64,000 bases of DNA from Chitinophaga caeni (GCF_002557795.1 NZ_CP023777.1:1628001-1692000); one strand, 5' to 3'. Positions 16,180-25,629 are shown, numbered from the stretch's first letter. The notes: generated by a model from the letters alone, not told the origin. Numbers and translations are program-made.

Positions 16180-18117
16180 TTATACTGTAGTTGTTGCGTT
16201 TACTGTGACCTTGTTTTTCAACATTTCACGCACAGCCTTGGCAATTCCCTGGGCATCGTAGCCGCATAAGCGGTGTAATTCTGCCGGTTTGCCATGCTCG
16301 ATGAAATCATCTGGGACACCGAGCATCTTAACTTGCGCCATATAATTGTTTTGTGCCATGAATTCCAAGATCGCGCTGCCGAAGCCCCCTTGAATAGAAC
16401 CGTCTTCCACGGTAATGATTTTCTTATATTTAGAAAAAACTTCATGTAGGAGATCAGCATCCAATGGTTTTACAAAACGCAGGTCGTAATGTGCGGGTTG
16501 CAAACCATCATTGACTAATTCCTTGCATGCTTCTACAACAAAATTTCCAGGGTGACCGATTGATAAGATGGCAAGTTCCCTGCCGTCCTGAATTTTGCGC
16601 CCTTTACCCACTTCGATGGCTTTGAACGGGGTTTTCCATTCCGGCATAACGCCTTCGCCCCTTGGGTAACGGATTACGAAAGGATGTGCATTGCCGGGAA
16701 GTTGCGCGGTGTACATCAAGTTGCGCAGCTCTTCTTCATTCATCGGTGAGCTGATGATCATGTTAGGAATGCAACGCATATACGGGATGTCGTAAGCGCC
16801 GTGATGGGTAGCGCCATCTTCACCAACAAGGCCGGCCCTGTCCAAGCAAAAAACAACCGGTAAGTCCTGGATGGCTACGTCATGCAGCGCCTGGTCATAA
16901 GCCCTTTGCATGAAAGATGAATATACGTTACAGTATACTTTCATGCCCTGGGTGGCGAGACCCGCGGAAAGCGTTACGGCATGTTGTTCGCAAATGCCAA
17001 CATCGATGGCTCTTTGCGGCATTTTTTCCATCATAAATTTGAGGGAAGAGCCGGAGGGCATCGCGGGGGTAATCCCCATAATTTTATCGTTTTGTTCGGC
17101 CAGCTCGATGATCGTATGACCGAAAACATCTTGATATTTCGGGGGATTAGGTTTTTCGAAGGGTTTCTTGATGATTTCACCCGTTATTTTATCGAAGAGA
17201 CCCGGCGCATGCCATTTGGTTTGATCTTTTTCAGCCAATGCATACCCTTTTCCCTTGGTGGTAACGATATGTAACAATTTTGGCCCGGGAATATCTTTCA
17301 AATCTTGCAAAGTATCCACGAGTTTGGCGATGTTATGCCCGTCAATCGGCCCAAAATATCTCAGTTGGAGGGATTCGAAGAGGTTGCTCGACTTGGAGAC
17401 CATTCCTTTTAGCCCTGCTTCCAGCTTGGAAGCCATATCACGGGTAAACCGTTTGCCGACAGGCAATTTTCCCAACATATTCCAAACATCATCCCGTAAT
17501 TTATTATAGGTGGGAGAGGTTGTAATATCGGTTAAATATTCTTTTAAAGCACCGACATTCGGGTCAATGCTCATACAGTTATCATTAAGTATGATCAGCA
17601 CATTCGCATTGGCGACACCGGCATGGTTTAATGCCTCGAAAGCCATCCCGGCTGTCATGGCGCCATCCCCTATTACGGCGATATGTTGGCGGTCGTGTTC
17701 TCCTTTGTTGGCGGAAGCGATAGCCATTCCCAATGCGGCAGATATAGAAGTGCTGGAGTGGCCGACACCGAAAGTATCATATTCACTCTCGGATCTTTTA
17801 GGAAAGCCGCTGATGCCGTTATATTTCCTGTTGGTATGGAATACAGATCTGCGACCGGTCAGGATTTTATGGCCATAGGCTTGGTGGCCTACGTCCCAAA
17901 CCAGTTGGTCGTAAGGTGTATTAAACACATAATGAAGTGCCACTGTAAGCTCAACAACGCCCAGGCTAGCTGCGAAGTGGCCACCATGCACGCTCACGAC
18001 ATCAATTATGAAATGCCGTAATTCTTCGCATACCTGGTGCAATTGCTCCTTGGTCAGCTTCCTAAGATCAGATGGGTACTCGATTTGGCTTAACAATTGA
18101 CCTGCTGTAATCTCCAT
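16180..18117 (-). CDS. dxs: 1-deoxy-D-xylulose-5-phosphate synthase
   Basis: 645 aa (E. coli 620). Dxs condenses pyruvate and glyceraldehyde 3-phosphate using thiamine diphosphate, the first step of the MEP isoprenoid pathway. Visible features: DVGHQAYGHKILTGRR (about 75-90), the ThDP motif GDGAMTAG (150-157) to NDN (178-180), GHNIAKL, and the transketolase central domain with VGICEQHAVTLSAGLA. The C-terminal VEDGSIQGGFGSAILE and GVPDDFIEHGKPAEL complete it. Start at 18117 (MEITAGQLL). It is divergent from the LytS-type kinase. pcrB, an isoprenoid-ether lipid gene, lies 3 kb away but not in the same unit. Confidence 0.97.
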   Translation of the reverse strand: MEITAGQLLSQIEYPSDLRKLTKEQLHQVCEELRHFIIDVVSVHGGHFAASLGVVELTVALHYVFNTPYDQLVWDVGHQAYGHKILTGRRSVFHTNRKYNGISGFPKRSESEYDTFGVGHSSTSISAALGMAIASANKGEHDRQHIAVIGDGAMTAGMAFEALNHAGVANANVLIILNDNCMSIDPNVGALKEYLTDITTSPTYNKLRDDVWNMLGKLPVGKRFTRDMASKLEAGLKGMVSKSSNLFESLQLRYFGPIDGHNIAKLVDTLQDLKDIPGPKLLHIVTTKGKGYALAEKDQTKWHAPGLFDKITGEIIKKPFEKPNPPKYQDVFGHTIIELAEQNDKIMGITPAMPSGSSLKFMMEKMPQRAIDVGICEQHAVTLSAGLATQGMKVYCNVYSSFMQRAYDQALHDVAIQDLPVVFCLDRAGLVGEDGATHHGAYDIPYMRCIPNMIISSPMNEEELRNLMYTAQLPGNAHPFVIRYPRGEGVMPEWKTPFKAIEVGKGRKIQDGRELAILSIGHPGNFVVEACKELVNDGLQPAHYDLRFVKPLDADLLHEVFSKYKKIITVEDGSIQGGFGSAILEFMAQNNYMAQVKMLGVPDDFIEHGKPAELHRLCGYDAQGIAKAVREMLKNKVTVNATTTV

Positions 18118-18297
18118 ATTATCCGAGGGTTTATAATAGGGTCAAAAATACGTGTTTTTTTCAGATGGGCGTACGTTTTGCCGTAATATCTGGCAAAATA
18201 CTTAGCCTGGAAAAAATGGCGTTTGGGGTGAATTTCCATTTATAGGGATTTAAACACCATTGATAAAATATAGATTCTTACGCTTTTTTCCAAATAC

Positions 18298-18305
18298 TAT
18301 TTTTG
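18298..18305 (+). promoter_or_regulatory. Bacteroidota-type -7 box for the LytS-type kinase
   Basis: TATTTTTG matches TAnnTTTG, 30 bases before the ATG at 18336. No clear -33. Confidence 0.4.
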
Positions 18306-18335
18306 GTTAGATAGGGCGAAATACCTATTTTTTGC

Positions 18336-19394
18336 ATGCAAAGGATGATAAATAAACTTTCTAAATATTGGTGGTGCCAACTGGTGGGTTGGGGTGGATA
18401 TGCATTTCTTTTGTTATTCGTAGCGTTCAGTCAATCAGAGCGCGTGCAATGGAAAGAGATTGTTTATACCTTCTTCGTAATGATTTTCGGCATTCTTTGT
18501 ACGCATTATCTTCGCAAGGTGATTGTCCGTTTGAAAATGCTGGAAATGTCCTTCGAAAAAGCCTTGATTTATTTCTTTTTCGGGATCATAATCTGCACTT
18601 TTTTCATGGTTTTGTTGCTTTCCCTGGTTGCGATGTTCTTATTCGATAACGGGGTATTTAATATGAGCCTATTCAACCGGCGTTTTACGGTTAGCTACCC
18701 GCAGCAGGTGGTATTCATATTCCTCTGGGTGTTGATCTATTTTACCTGGCACTACGTGGAAAAGCACCGGAATGCCCAGTTTGATAAATTGAGGTTGGAA
18801 ACAACGGTGCGCGAGTTGGAATTGAAAACGATCAAGGCGCAGATGAACCCGCATTTTATCTTTAATGCCTTGAACAGTATCCGGGCCCTGGTTGATGAGA
18901 ACCCGCAAAGGGCGAGGTCGGCCATTACCGAGTTGTCGAATATTTTAAGAAGTTCGATGGCTTCCGATAAAGCTGAAATCGTGAGCCTTGAGAATGAATT
19001 AAGTATCGTGAAAGATTACCTGGCCTTGGAAACCATCCGCTTTGAAGAGCGCCTGGTTGTAAAATATGATATCGATGAAAATACATTAGAATTACCCATT
19101 CCGCCCATGATGTTACAAACCTTGGTCGAAAATGCCATTAAACATGGTATTTCAAAGGAAATCAGCGGGGGGATAATACGGATCGGTTCGCATATCAACG
19201 AGCAACAACAGCACGAGATTACCATTCAGAACACGGGGCAAATTATAGAAAATGCTAAAAGCAGCGGTAACGGGTTCGGCATAATGAGCACACACCAGCG
19301 GCTAGGCTTATTATTCGGTAACCGCGCTTCATTCGAGATCAGGAATGTAGGTGAGCACATGGTAGAAGCAAAGGTGTTGATGCCGCTATATTAA
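18336..19394 (+). CDS. LytS-type sensor histidine kinase (His_kinase family)
   Basis: 352 aa. Four membrane helices (about 17-32, 42-58, 78-105, 122-140) are followed by the His_kinase domain. The phosphoacceptor is H173 in KAQMNPHFIFNALNSIRAL, and a short ATPase region has PPMMLQTLVENAIKHGI and SGNGFGIMSTHQRLGLLFG. There is no separate sensory domain, so the signal is probably sensed in or at the membrane. The LytTR response regulator lies 160 bases downstream, and the gap contains a long hairpin. A second, unrelated pair of the same type is at 49593-51316. Confidence 0.93.
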   Translation: MQRMINKLSKYWWCQLVGWGGYAFLLLFVAFSQSERVQWKEIVYTFFVMIFGILCTHYLRKVIVRLKMLEMSFEKALIYFFFGIIICTFFMVLLLSLVAMFLFDNGVFNMSLFNRRFTVSYPQQVVFIFLWVLIYFTWHYVEKHRNAQFDKLRLETTVRELELKTIKAQMNPHFIFNALNSIRALVDENPQRARSAITELSNILRSSMASDKAEIVSLENELSIVKDYLALETIRFEERLVVKYDIDENTLELPIPPMMLQTLVENAIKHGISKEISGGIIRIGSHINEQQQHEITIQNTGQIIENAKSSGNGFGIMSTHQRLGLLFGNRASFEIRNVGEHMVEAKVLMPLY

Positions 19395-19487
19395 TGTATA
19401 TGTCAATGTGGAGCAATATTTGATATATTTTGAAAGCAAAGATGTGTTAATTCACTAGAAAACTATTAATTTGTATCGTTAGGAATA

Positions 19488-19532
19488 GATGAATGAATAG
19501 CTCTTCTGCCAACCGTACCAAATTCATTCATC
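19488..19532 (+). repeat. Inverted repeat in the leader of the LytTR regulator gene
   Basis: GATGAATGAAT (19488-19498) and ATTCATTCATC (19522-19532) are perfect reverse complements with a 23-base loop. They lie 23 bases before the response-regulator start. It could be an mRNA hairpin or an operator for the regulator itself. Confidence 0.6.
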
Positions 19533-19554
19533 CGCCAAAAACTAGGAGTACTTT

Positions 19555-20283
19555 ATGAAGAAAGCATTGATAATTGATGATGAAAGACTGGCACGCAGCG
19601 AATTGAAAAAATTGCTAGCGGACCATCCTGAGATCGTGGTGATTGGGGAAGCCATAAATGCGAAGGATGGCTTGGAGAAGATCGAATCTTTACATCCGGA
19701 CTTATTATTCCTGGATATCCAGATGCCGGATAAAACCGGCTTCGATCTGTTAGCGGAGCTGGAAAGAGCCCCGCAGGTAATCTTCACTACTGCTTATGAT
19801 GAATACGCGCTGAAGGCTTTCGAATACAATGCCTTGGACTACCTGTTGAAACCAATCGAGCCCAAGCGTTTGGCAGATGCCATCCAGAAGCTCCACCAGG
19901 TGGAAGAGAAAGAAACGGTCAGCACCACGAATGGCATGCGTTCTATCTTATCCGAAAGCGACCAGGTGTTTGTAAAAGATGGCGACCGCTGTTGGTTTGT
20001 AAAATTGCAGGAAATAAGGTTATTTGAAAGCGTTGGCAACTATGCCAGGGTGTATTTTGAAAACAATAAACCCTTGATATTAAAATCTCTAAATGCCTTG
20101 GAAGAACGCCTCGATGAAAAGGTGTTTTTTAGGGCAAATAGGAAGCATATCGTGAACTTAAGGATGATCGAAAAAATTGATACCTATTTCAACGGCGGCT
20201 TATTACTGGAGATGAAGGGCGGCGAGAAAATCGAGGTAAGCCGCCGGCAAGCCGTTAAATTTAAAGAAATGATGAGCCTATAA
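19555..20283 (+). CDS. LytTR-family response regulator
   Basis: 242 aa. The receiver domain (1-115) has the acidic pocket IIDDE and the phosphoacceptor D54 (LLFLDIQMPDKTGF), with FTTAYDEYALKAFEYNALDYLLKPI as the alpha4-beta5 face. The C-terminal LytTR DNA-binding domain (about 135-240) includes VFVKDGDRCWFVKLQEIRLFES, FFRANRKHIVNLRMI and VSRRQAVKFKEMM. It is the partner of the kinase upstream. Targets are unknown; no LytTR direct repeats could be assigned in the window. Confidence 0.95.
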   Translation: MKKALIIDDERLARSELKKLLADHPEIVVIGEAINAKDGLEKIESLHPDLLFLDIQMPDKTGFDLLAELERAPQVIFTTAYDEYALKAFEYNALDYLLKPIEPKRLADAIQKLHQVEEKETVSTTNGMRSILSESDQVFVKDGDRCWFVKLQEIRLFESVGNYARVYFENNKPLILKSLNALEERLDEKVFFRANRKHIVNLRMIEKIDTYFNGGLLLEMKGGEKIEVSRRQAVKFKEMMSL

Positions 20284-20320
20284 GCATTACTTCAAAGCAA
20301 GTATCTTAAATTATATCATG

Positions 20321-20352
20321 AATCACCGGGCTTTTTACCGGTGATTTTTTTT
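20321..20352 (+). terminator. Rho-independent terminator after the LytTR regulator
   Basis: Stem AATCACCGG/CCGGTGATT (20321-20329, 20338-20346) followed by eight Ts. Confidence 0.9.
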
Positions 20353-20553
20353 ATAAAAATTTGATAAAATTTTCTTGATAAAGGCATTAGAATCAGGAAA
20401 AAATAATATATTTAACAAAGTAGAACGATAAAGGAAAAAATATTAGTAATGCGATTATAATTTAACCCGGTATCCCTTATACAGAGCATTATGAGAATGC
20501 AAGAGTATATAGCATACATAATTCATGAAAATAACATGCCGCCCAATTATCTA

Positions 20554-20588
20554 TAAAAAAACTGGGGCCATCCTAAAAAAGACGGCCC
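20554..20588 (-). terminator. Terminator on the minus strand in the pcrB-downstream gap
   Basis: On the minus strand GGGCCGTC pairs with GATGGCCC (one G-T pair, 20588-20581 and 20572-20565), followed by CAG and seven Ts. The reverse reading has an A-C mismatch and no T-run, so it is oriented to stop minus-strand transcripts. It could end pcrB readthrough or the candidate RNA upstream of it. Confidence 0.65.
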
Positions 20589-20953
20589 GGATGGTTGATT
20601 TTTGCTTATGAAAAAAAGGCAGTTTAGCGTGTAGAAATACACACCAATGTAGTTTATATAGTTATCCAAAATAAAAACGTTGGGAAATTGCCCTTTTTTG
20701 GGCGGTCGTATGCGGAAACATACAGAGATGAATTGCAAAATTTTGCATCATTTCCTTAATGGTTTGGTTTTGTCTATTAATTGGGAAGAGTATAGAAGGA
20801 GCCGCTCGGGGCCATATACCGCTATAATCAATCCCGTAATAAATATAAAAAGCAAGGTGTCGTTCTCTGCTCATTCCAAGGTTTTCTAGCGCACGGAACA
20901 CATTGTCTTTCGGTTGGCCCTGTTTGTTTAACAGGATTTTGCTCTCAACAGTG
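20589..20953 (-). ncRNA. Candidate minus-strand RNA, unidentified
   Basis: The stretch 20353-21076 holds no convincing gene. Within it, a minus-strand TACATTTG box (20954-20961) and a minus-strand terminator (20554-20588) would define a transcript of about 395 nt. The interior has several small hairpins: CCTGTT/AACAGG near 20920-20936, TGCAAAATTTTGCA at 20734-20747, and GTATG/CATAC near 20708-20723. The only frame of any length has no ATG until an internal Met and resembles nothing I know. I checked for the core motifs of RNase P RNA, tmRNA and SRP RNA and did not find them. It may be an sRNA, or a decayed gene. Confidence 0.3.
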
Positions 20954-20961
20954 CAAATGTA
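20954..20961 (-). promoter_or_regulatory. -7 box on the minus strand, candidate RNA promoter
   Basis: The minus strand reads TACATTTGC, an exact TAnnTTTG match and identical over nine bases to the box in front of pcrB (21858-21865). Confidence 0.4.
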
Positions 20962-20985
20962 TATATTTTAATTGAAATTTTTTTT

Positions 20986-21070
20986 GTTTGCTGGATTGTT
21001 TGCTGGATCGTTTGCTGGATAAGGCTCGCGAGCCTTATCTTCAGGGGCCTTATCTTCAAATGCCTTATAC
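20986..21070. repeat. Short tandem repeats and a palindrome downstream of pcrB
   Basis: GTTTGCTGGAT is repeated three times with a 12-base period (20986, 20998, 21010). It runs directly into a perfect 22-base palindrome centred on CGCG (21018-21039). Then CCTTATCTTCA occurs at 21033 and 21048, with CCTTAT again at 21063, a 15-base period. The block ends 7 bases beyond the pcrB stop codon. Confidence 0.85.
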
Positions 21071-21076
21071 GGCAGA

Positions 21077-21832
21077 TCACAATTTTACCGGTATGCTATG
21101 CACGGCATCGGCAATTTCCTTGATCAAGGAGGGATCCTTTTCAATGGCATTCCCCACAACGATTATATCGGCACCGGCTTTACAGTTGAGATAAGCTTTT
21201 TCAGCATCCCTAATGCCGCCGCCAACTATAATAGGTGCTTCTACGTGGCTGGCAACGCGATGGATCATACTCTCGGGGATGGGTTTCCTGGCACCGCTGC
21301 CGGCATCCATATAAATCACTTTCATGCCCAGCATTTCTCCGGCCATGGCAGTGCAAAGAGCGATATCGTCTTTATCTGAAGGAATCGGGTAAGTATTACT
21401 AATATAAGAAACGGTAGTGGGAGCGCCACCATCAATGACCATATAGCCTGTAGATATGACTTCCAGCCCGCTCATCTTCACGGCAGCAGCAGAAACAACA
21501 TGCTGGCCGATCAGTAATTCTGGGTTACGACCGGAAATCACGGAGAGGTAAAACAAGGCATCGGCATATTTTGATACTTGGGACGGGCTACCTGGAAACA
21601 ATATTACGGGAATATCACAAGTAGCTTTGATCTGCTGAACGCATTCGTCCAGGTGATTGGTTATTACCAAACTCCCTCCCAAGAAAATATAATCTACCTT
21701 TGCAGCAGTACATTTTGCAGTTAAATCGGCAATGCCGGTAGGGGTTACCTTATCCGGATCAATTAAAACTGCAAACGACTTCAGACCTTTAGCCTTTCTC
21801 TCGATAAAGGAACTATATAGTTTATTGTTCAT
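21077..21832 (-). CDS. pcrB: Geranylgeranylglyceryl/heptaprenylglyceryl phosphate synthase (PcrB family)
   Basis: 251 aa TIM-barrel enzyme that joins a prenyl diphosphate to sn-glycerol 1-phosphate, making an ether bond. Signatures: FAVLIDPDKVTPTGI, DYIFLGGSL, ILFPGSPSQVSKYADALFYLS, STGYMVIDGGAPTTVSYI, IYMDAGSGARKPI and the phosphate-binding IIVGGGIRDAEKA. Bacteroidota homologues have been described as group II GGGP synthases, otherwise known from archaea. The prenyl chain length is not readable here. I start it at the ATG at 21832; a TTG sits one codon upstream. The TACATTTG promoter box is at 21858-21865. Confidence 0.93.
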   Translation of the reverse strand: MNNKLYSSFIERKAKGLKSFAVLIDPDKVTPTGIADLTAKCTAAKVDYIFLGGSLVITNHLDECVQQIKATCDIPVILFPGSPSQVSKYADALFYLSVISGRNPELLIGQHVVSAAAVKMSGLEVISTGYMVIDGGAPTTVSYISNTYPIPSDKDDIALCTAMAGEMLGMKVIYMDAGSGARKPIPESMIHRVASHVEAPIIVGGGIRDAEKAYLNCKAGADIIVVGNAIEKDPSLIKEIADAVHSIPVKL

Positions 21833-21857
21833 CAAATTAGCATTGTTCCGGTTGTCG

Positions 21858-21865
21858 CAAATGTA
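21858..21865 (-). promoter_or_regulatory. Bacteroidota-type -7 box for pcrB
   Basis: The minus strand reads TACATTTG, 26 bases before the start codon; exact TAnnTTTG match. Confidence 0.5.
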
Positions 21866-21972
21866 TAAATTTTTTTCTAATAAGCTATTGAATGGCTTCT
21901 AAAGCTTAAAACCATTCATGCTGATATTTAGTTCATTTACAACCCCGGGTTTCATTTGGACTATGGTTTATA

Positions 21973-21993
21973 TTATGCACATACTGTGGATAA
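21973..21993. promoter_or_regulatory. Head-to-head DnaA-box-like pair upstream of nrdJ
   Basis: TTATGCACA (21973-21981, plus strand) and TGTGGATAA (21985-21993, which is TTATCCACA on the minus strand) both match the DnaA box TTATnCACA. They face each other across 3 bases, about 90 bases before the nrdJ start. An ordinary palindromic operator is the alternative reading. There is no recognisable cobalamin riboswitch in the 250-base leader. Confidence 0.5.
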
Positions 21994-22084
21994 TAAATTA
22001 TGATATCTAGCTTTTTAAAAAGTTAAATTAGCTAAGCTACAATAATAATAAATTTCGATTTGCTAATCCTCAAAAATATAGGGC

Positions 22085-25000
22085 ATGAAAAACCAAGTTA
22101 ATACTAGCAAGGGTCTCAGTTTCTCCCGCCACTTTACCAAAGAGGGCGTCAATCCGTATGATCAATTTCAATACCAATTACGATCATCGGTCATAAGAAA
22201 CCCGGGGGGAGATGTTGTTTTTGAGATGAATAACGTGGAAGTTCCGGCGGCTTGGTCTCAAATTGCCACGGATATTTTGGCACAAAAATATTTTAGGAAA
22301 GCGGGGGTACCGCAACCCGACGGTTCCCTCGGCAGGGAAACTTCCGTTAAACAGGTGGTGCACCGAATGGCCAACTGTTGGAAAGTATGGGGTGAAAAAT
22401 ACAATTATTTCGCCTCGAAAAATGATGCGCAAATTTTTTACGAAGAGTTGGTGTATTGCATGCTCAACCAAGCTTGCGTCCCAAATTCACCGCAATGGTT
22501 CAATACCGGTTTGCACGAAAGTTACGGCATCAAGGGCAAAGCCCAGGGCCATTATTTCGTCAATCCGAAGACGGAAAAGATCGAAAAATCTACTTCTGCT
22601 TACGAAAGGCCGCAACCGCACGCCTGCTTTATTCTCAGCGTAGATGATGACCTGGTGAACGAAGGGGGAATCATGGATCTTTGGGTTAGGGAGGCCCGGA
22701 TTTTTAAATATGGCTCCGGTGTCGGAACCAATTACTCCACGATCCGCGGGGAAGGTGAAAAGTTAAGTGGCGGAGGTACTTCCAGCGGCTTAATGAGCTT
22801 CCTCAAGATCGGTGACAGGGCCGCCGGCGCTATTAAATCCGGTGGAACTACCCGCCGCGCTGCCAAAATGGTCTGCCTTGATCTCGATCACCCGGAAATC
22901 TTATCATTTATCAATTGGAAGGTAGAAGAAGAAAAAAAGGTAGCCGCATTGATAAATGCCGGTTATTCTTCTGATTATGAAGGGGAAGCCTATAGGACCG
23001 TAAGTGGCCAAAACTCTAATAACTCCGTTCGCATACCTAACAGTTTCTTCAGGGTTTTAGAACAAGATGGGGATTGGGATTTGATAGCCCGCTCTACCGG
23101 CAAACCGATGAAAAGTGTAAAAGCCCGTGATGTGTGGAATCAAATTGCTTATGCCGCATGGCGTTGCGCCGATCCGGGTACGCAGTTTGATACCACTATC
23201 AATGAATGGCATACTTGCCCGGCAGGCGGCAGAATCAATGCTTCCAATCCTTGTTCGGAATACATGTTCCTCGATAATACTGCCTGTAACTTGGCTTCAG
23301 TAAACTTGAGAAAGTTTTATAAAGAAGCTAACAATACATTCGATGTACCGGGTTTTGAATACACGGTGCGCCTCTGGACGGTAGTGTTGGAGATATCCGT
23401 ATTAATGGCACAATTCCCGTCGAAGGAAGTCGCTGAATTAAGTTATCAATACAGGACACTCGGCTTGGGTTACGCTAATCTCGGTTCCATGCTCATGGTT
23501 AGCGGGATTGCCTACGACAGTGAAGAAGCCCGTGGCATCGCCGGGGCTATCACCGCCATCATGACCGGGACTGCTTATAAAACATCCTCCGAAATGGCCC
23601 AGCACCTGGGCGCTTTCCCCAAGTATGATGAAAATAAAGCGGATATGTTGCGTGTCATGCGTAACCATAGGGCAGCTGCGTACGATGCTGTCGAAGCATA
23701 TGAAGGTCTTGAAATCAAACCCGCGGGTATAAACGCCAAGTATTGCCCGGATTATTTATTGAAGGCGGCCACAAAAGCTTGGGATGATGCCGTAAAATAC
23801 GGGGAACAATATGGTTATAGGAATGCACAGGCTACGGTGATAGCGCCTACGGGAACTATCGGGCTGGTGATGGATTGCGATACCACCGGGGTTGAACCCG
23901 ATTTCGCACTCGTGAAATTTAAGAAGCTCTCCGGGGGTGGATATTTCAAGATCATTAACCAATCGATCCCGACTGCTTTACAAAACTTAGGTTATAAACC
24001 TACCGAGATTAAAGCTATTGTTGATTATGCAAAAGGCAGTGGTAGCTTTGCCGGGGCGCCTTATGTGAATACGCAATCTCTCAGCGAAAAAGGCTTTATT
24101 GCCGAAGAAATTGCCAAGTTAGACAAAGCCGTTGCCTCTTCATTTGATATTTCTTTTGTTTTTAATGTTTATACTTTAGGTGAAGAATGTTTGCAAAGAT
24201 TAGGTTACACACCTGGGCAATATTATAACCTGGAATTCAGTCTCTTGCATGAATTAGGCTTCACCGATGAAGAAATCGAAGCTGCCAACGATTACATTTG
24301 TGGAACGATGATGCTGGAAGGTGCGCCTTATTTGAAGGAAGAGGATCTCCCGATTTTCGATTGTGCTAATAAATGCGGTAAAAAAGGGCAACGCTATATC
24401 CATGCACACGGGCATATCCGTATGATGGGAGCTGCCCAGCCTTTCATTTCCGGGGCCATCTCCAAAACAATCAACCTACCAAACGAAGCAAGCGTAGAAG
24501 AAATAGCCGACGCTTACATGTTGAGTTGGCAGTTGGGCCTCAAGGCCTGCGCATTGTACCGCGATGGATCTAAATTGAGCCAGCCGCTGAGTAATAAGAG
24601 CGATAAAAAGAAAAAATCTACCGGCGAAACAGTTACGGCTGAAATTACCAGCCCCACATCAGCAATTATTGACCTGAACCAATTAACTATAGAGGAGTTG
24701 CTGGACGAGGTTAATAACAGGATGATGGCAAGCCAGGATACGACCCTGAAACGGGCACTTTCCAGGATCGTGGAAAGGAAGACCCTGCCTGCCAAGAGAA
24801 CGGGCTTTACGCAGAAAGCACAGGTTGGCGGGCAAACGATCTTCCTTAGAACCGGCGATTATAGTGACGGCACATTAGGAGAAATCTTTATCGACCTGGC
24901 GAAAGAAGGTTCTACCTTGCGCAGCTTGATGAACTGTTTCGCGATAGCGGTATCAGTTGGATTACAGTATGGCGTGCCGCTGGAAGAATTTGTTGATAAG

Positions 25001-25417
25001 TTTGTATTCACGAGGTTTGAACCTGCCGGTATGGTCGATCATCCCAATATTAAATCGGCCACCTCGCTGATAGACTATATTTTCAGGGTTTTGGGCTACG
25101 AATACCTCGGACGTACCGATTTGGTACATGTGCTTGATGAGCCGGGTAATACCGGGGAAGGAGAAGAAGAGGAAGCTCCCGCATTAAAACCAAGTTTATC
25201 TAACGTTCGCGTAAAAGCGCAAGCCCAGCCCCAGCCGGCATCGATGAAGTCGACGAATCCCAAAATGGTGGGCGCGGCGGAAGGAGACAGTACCCAAGAG
25301 TTTATGCGTAGCATGCAAAGTGATGCCCCTGCATGTAATACCTGTGGTCATATCACTGTTCGGAGCGGTACCTGTTATAAGTGTTTGAACTGCGGAAACA
25401 GCATGGGATGTAGTTGA
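22085..25417 (+). CDS. nrdJ: Adenosylcobalamin-dependent ribonucleoside-diphosphate reductase, class II
   Basis: 1110 aa. Class II enzymes make deoxynucleotides from ribonucleotides using a B12-derived radical and need no oxygen or second subunit. The barrel carries the thiyl-radical cysteine in [20 protein letters not shown] (C390), [12 protein letters not shown] for the redox cysteine, and [20 protein letters not shown]. At about 900-1010 there is a TSCPD domain ([32 protein letters not shown]). The C-terminus is a zinc-ribbon-like tail with CNTCG and CYKCLNCG that regenerates the active site. The gene is monocistronic, behind a 250-base leader with DnaA-box-like sites, and followed by a terminator. 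No class I or III reductase is in the window. Confidence 0.96.
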   Translation: MKNQVNTSKGLSFSRHFTKEGVNPYDQFQYQLRSSVIRNPGGDVVFEMNNVEVPAAWSQIATDILAQKYFRKAGVPQPDGSLGRETSVKQVVHRMANCWKVWGEKYNYFASKNDAQIFYEELVYCMLNQACVPNSPQWFNTGLHESYGIKGKAQGHYFVNPKTEKIEKSTSAYERPQPHACFILSVDDDLVNEGGIMDLWVREARIFKYGSGVGTNYSTIRGEGEKLSGGGTSSGLMSFLKIGDRAAGAIKSGGTTRRAAKMVCLDLDHPEILSFINWKVEEEKKVAALINAGYSSDYEGEAYRTVSGQNSNNSVRIPNSFFRVLEQDGDWDLIARSTGKPMKSVKARDVWNQIAYAAWRCADPGTQFDTTINEWHTCPAGGRINASNPCSEYMFLDNTACNLASVNLRKFYKEANNTFDVPGFEYTVRLWTVVLEISVLMAQFPSKEVAELSYQYRTLGLGYANLGSMLMVSGIAYDSEEARGIAGAITAIMTGTAYKTSSEMAQHLGAFPKYDENKADMLRVMRNHRAAAYDAVEAYEGLEIKPAGINAKYCPDYLLKAATKAWDDAVKYGEQYGYRNAQATVIAPTGTIGLVMDCDTTGVEPDFALVKFKKLSGGGYFKIINQSIPTALQNLGYKPTEIKAIVDYAKGSGSFAGAPYVNTQSLSEKGFIAEEIAKLDKAVASSFDISFVFNVYTLGEECLQRLGYTPGQYYNLEFSLLHELGFTDEEIEAANDYICGTMMLEGAPYLKEEDLPIFDCANKCGKKGQRYIHAHGHIRMMGAAQPFISGAISKTINLPNEASVEEIADAYMLSWQLGLKACALYRDGSKLSQPLSNKSDKKKKSTGETVTAEITSPTSAIIDLNQLTIEELLDEVNNRMMASQDTTLKRALSRIVERKTLPAKRTGFTQKAQVGGQTIFLRTGDYSDGTLGEIFIDLAKEGSTLRSLMNCFAIAVSVGLQYGVPLEEFVDKFVFTRFEPAGMVDHPNIKSATSLIDYIFRVLGYEYLGRTDLVHVLDEPGNTGEGEEEEAPALKPSLSNVRVKAQAQPQPASMKSTNPKMVGAAEGDSTQEFMRSMQSDAPACNTCGHITVRSGTCYKCLNCGNSMGCS

Positions 25418-25451
25418 GAAAAATAGCGAAATCGCCAAGTTTAGAAATAGA

Positions 25452-25517
25452 AGCCCCGTCTTTATTAATTATGTATCATTCTATATGAGTGAAATAAATA
25501 TAAGACGGGGCTATTTT
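25452..25517 (+). terminator. Terminator after nrdJ
   Basis: An 11-bp perfect stem AGCCCCGTCTT/AAGACGGGGCT (25452-25462, 25502-25512) with a 39-base AT-rich loop, then ATTTTAT. Confidence 0.7.
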
Positions 25518-25629
25518 ATGTGGATAATTGACTATATGTTATAACAAGAAAAGGCTGCTAAACAAGGCTACTGCTTGCTTTGAGCTACTTGTATACTTTG
25601 TTAATAATTTGTTATTCTCAGCCTGAAAA

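Noticed and set aside
20662..20901. Minus-strand reading frame of 79 codons (GTG start) and a 69-codon frame on the plus strand
   Set aside because: Neither has a recognised family; they cover the same bases in opposite directions, and the minus one starts only at GTG or an internal Met. Kept only as part of the candidate RNA region.
21833..22084. Cobalamin riboswitch upstream of the B12-dependent reductase
   Set aside because: I saw no B12-box-like core or long stacked stems in this 250-base leader.
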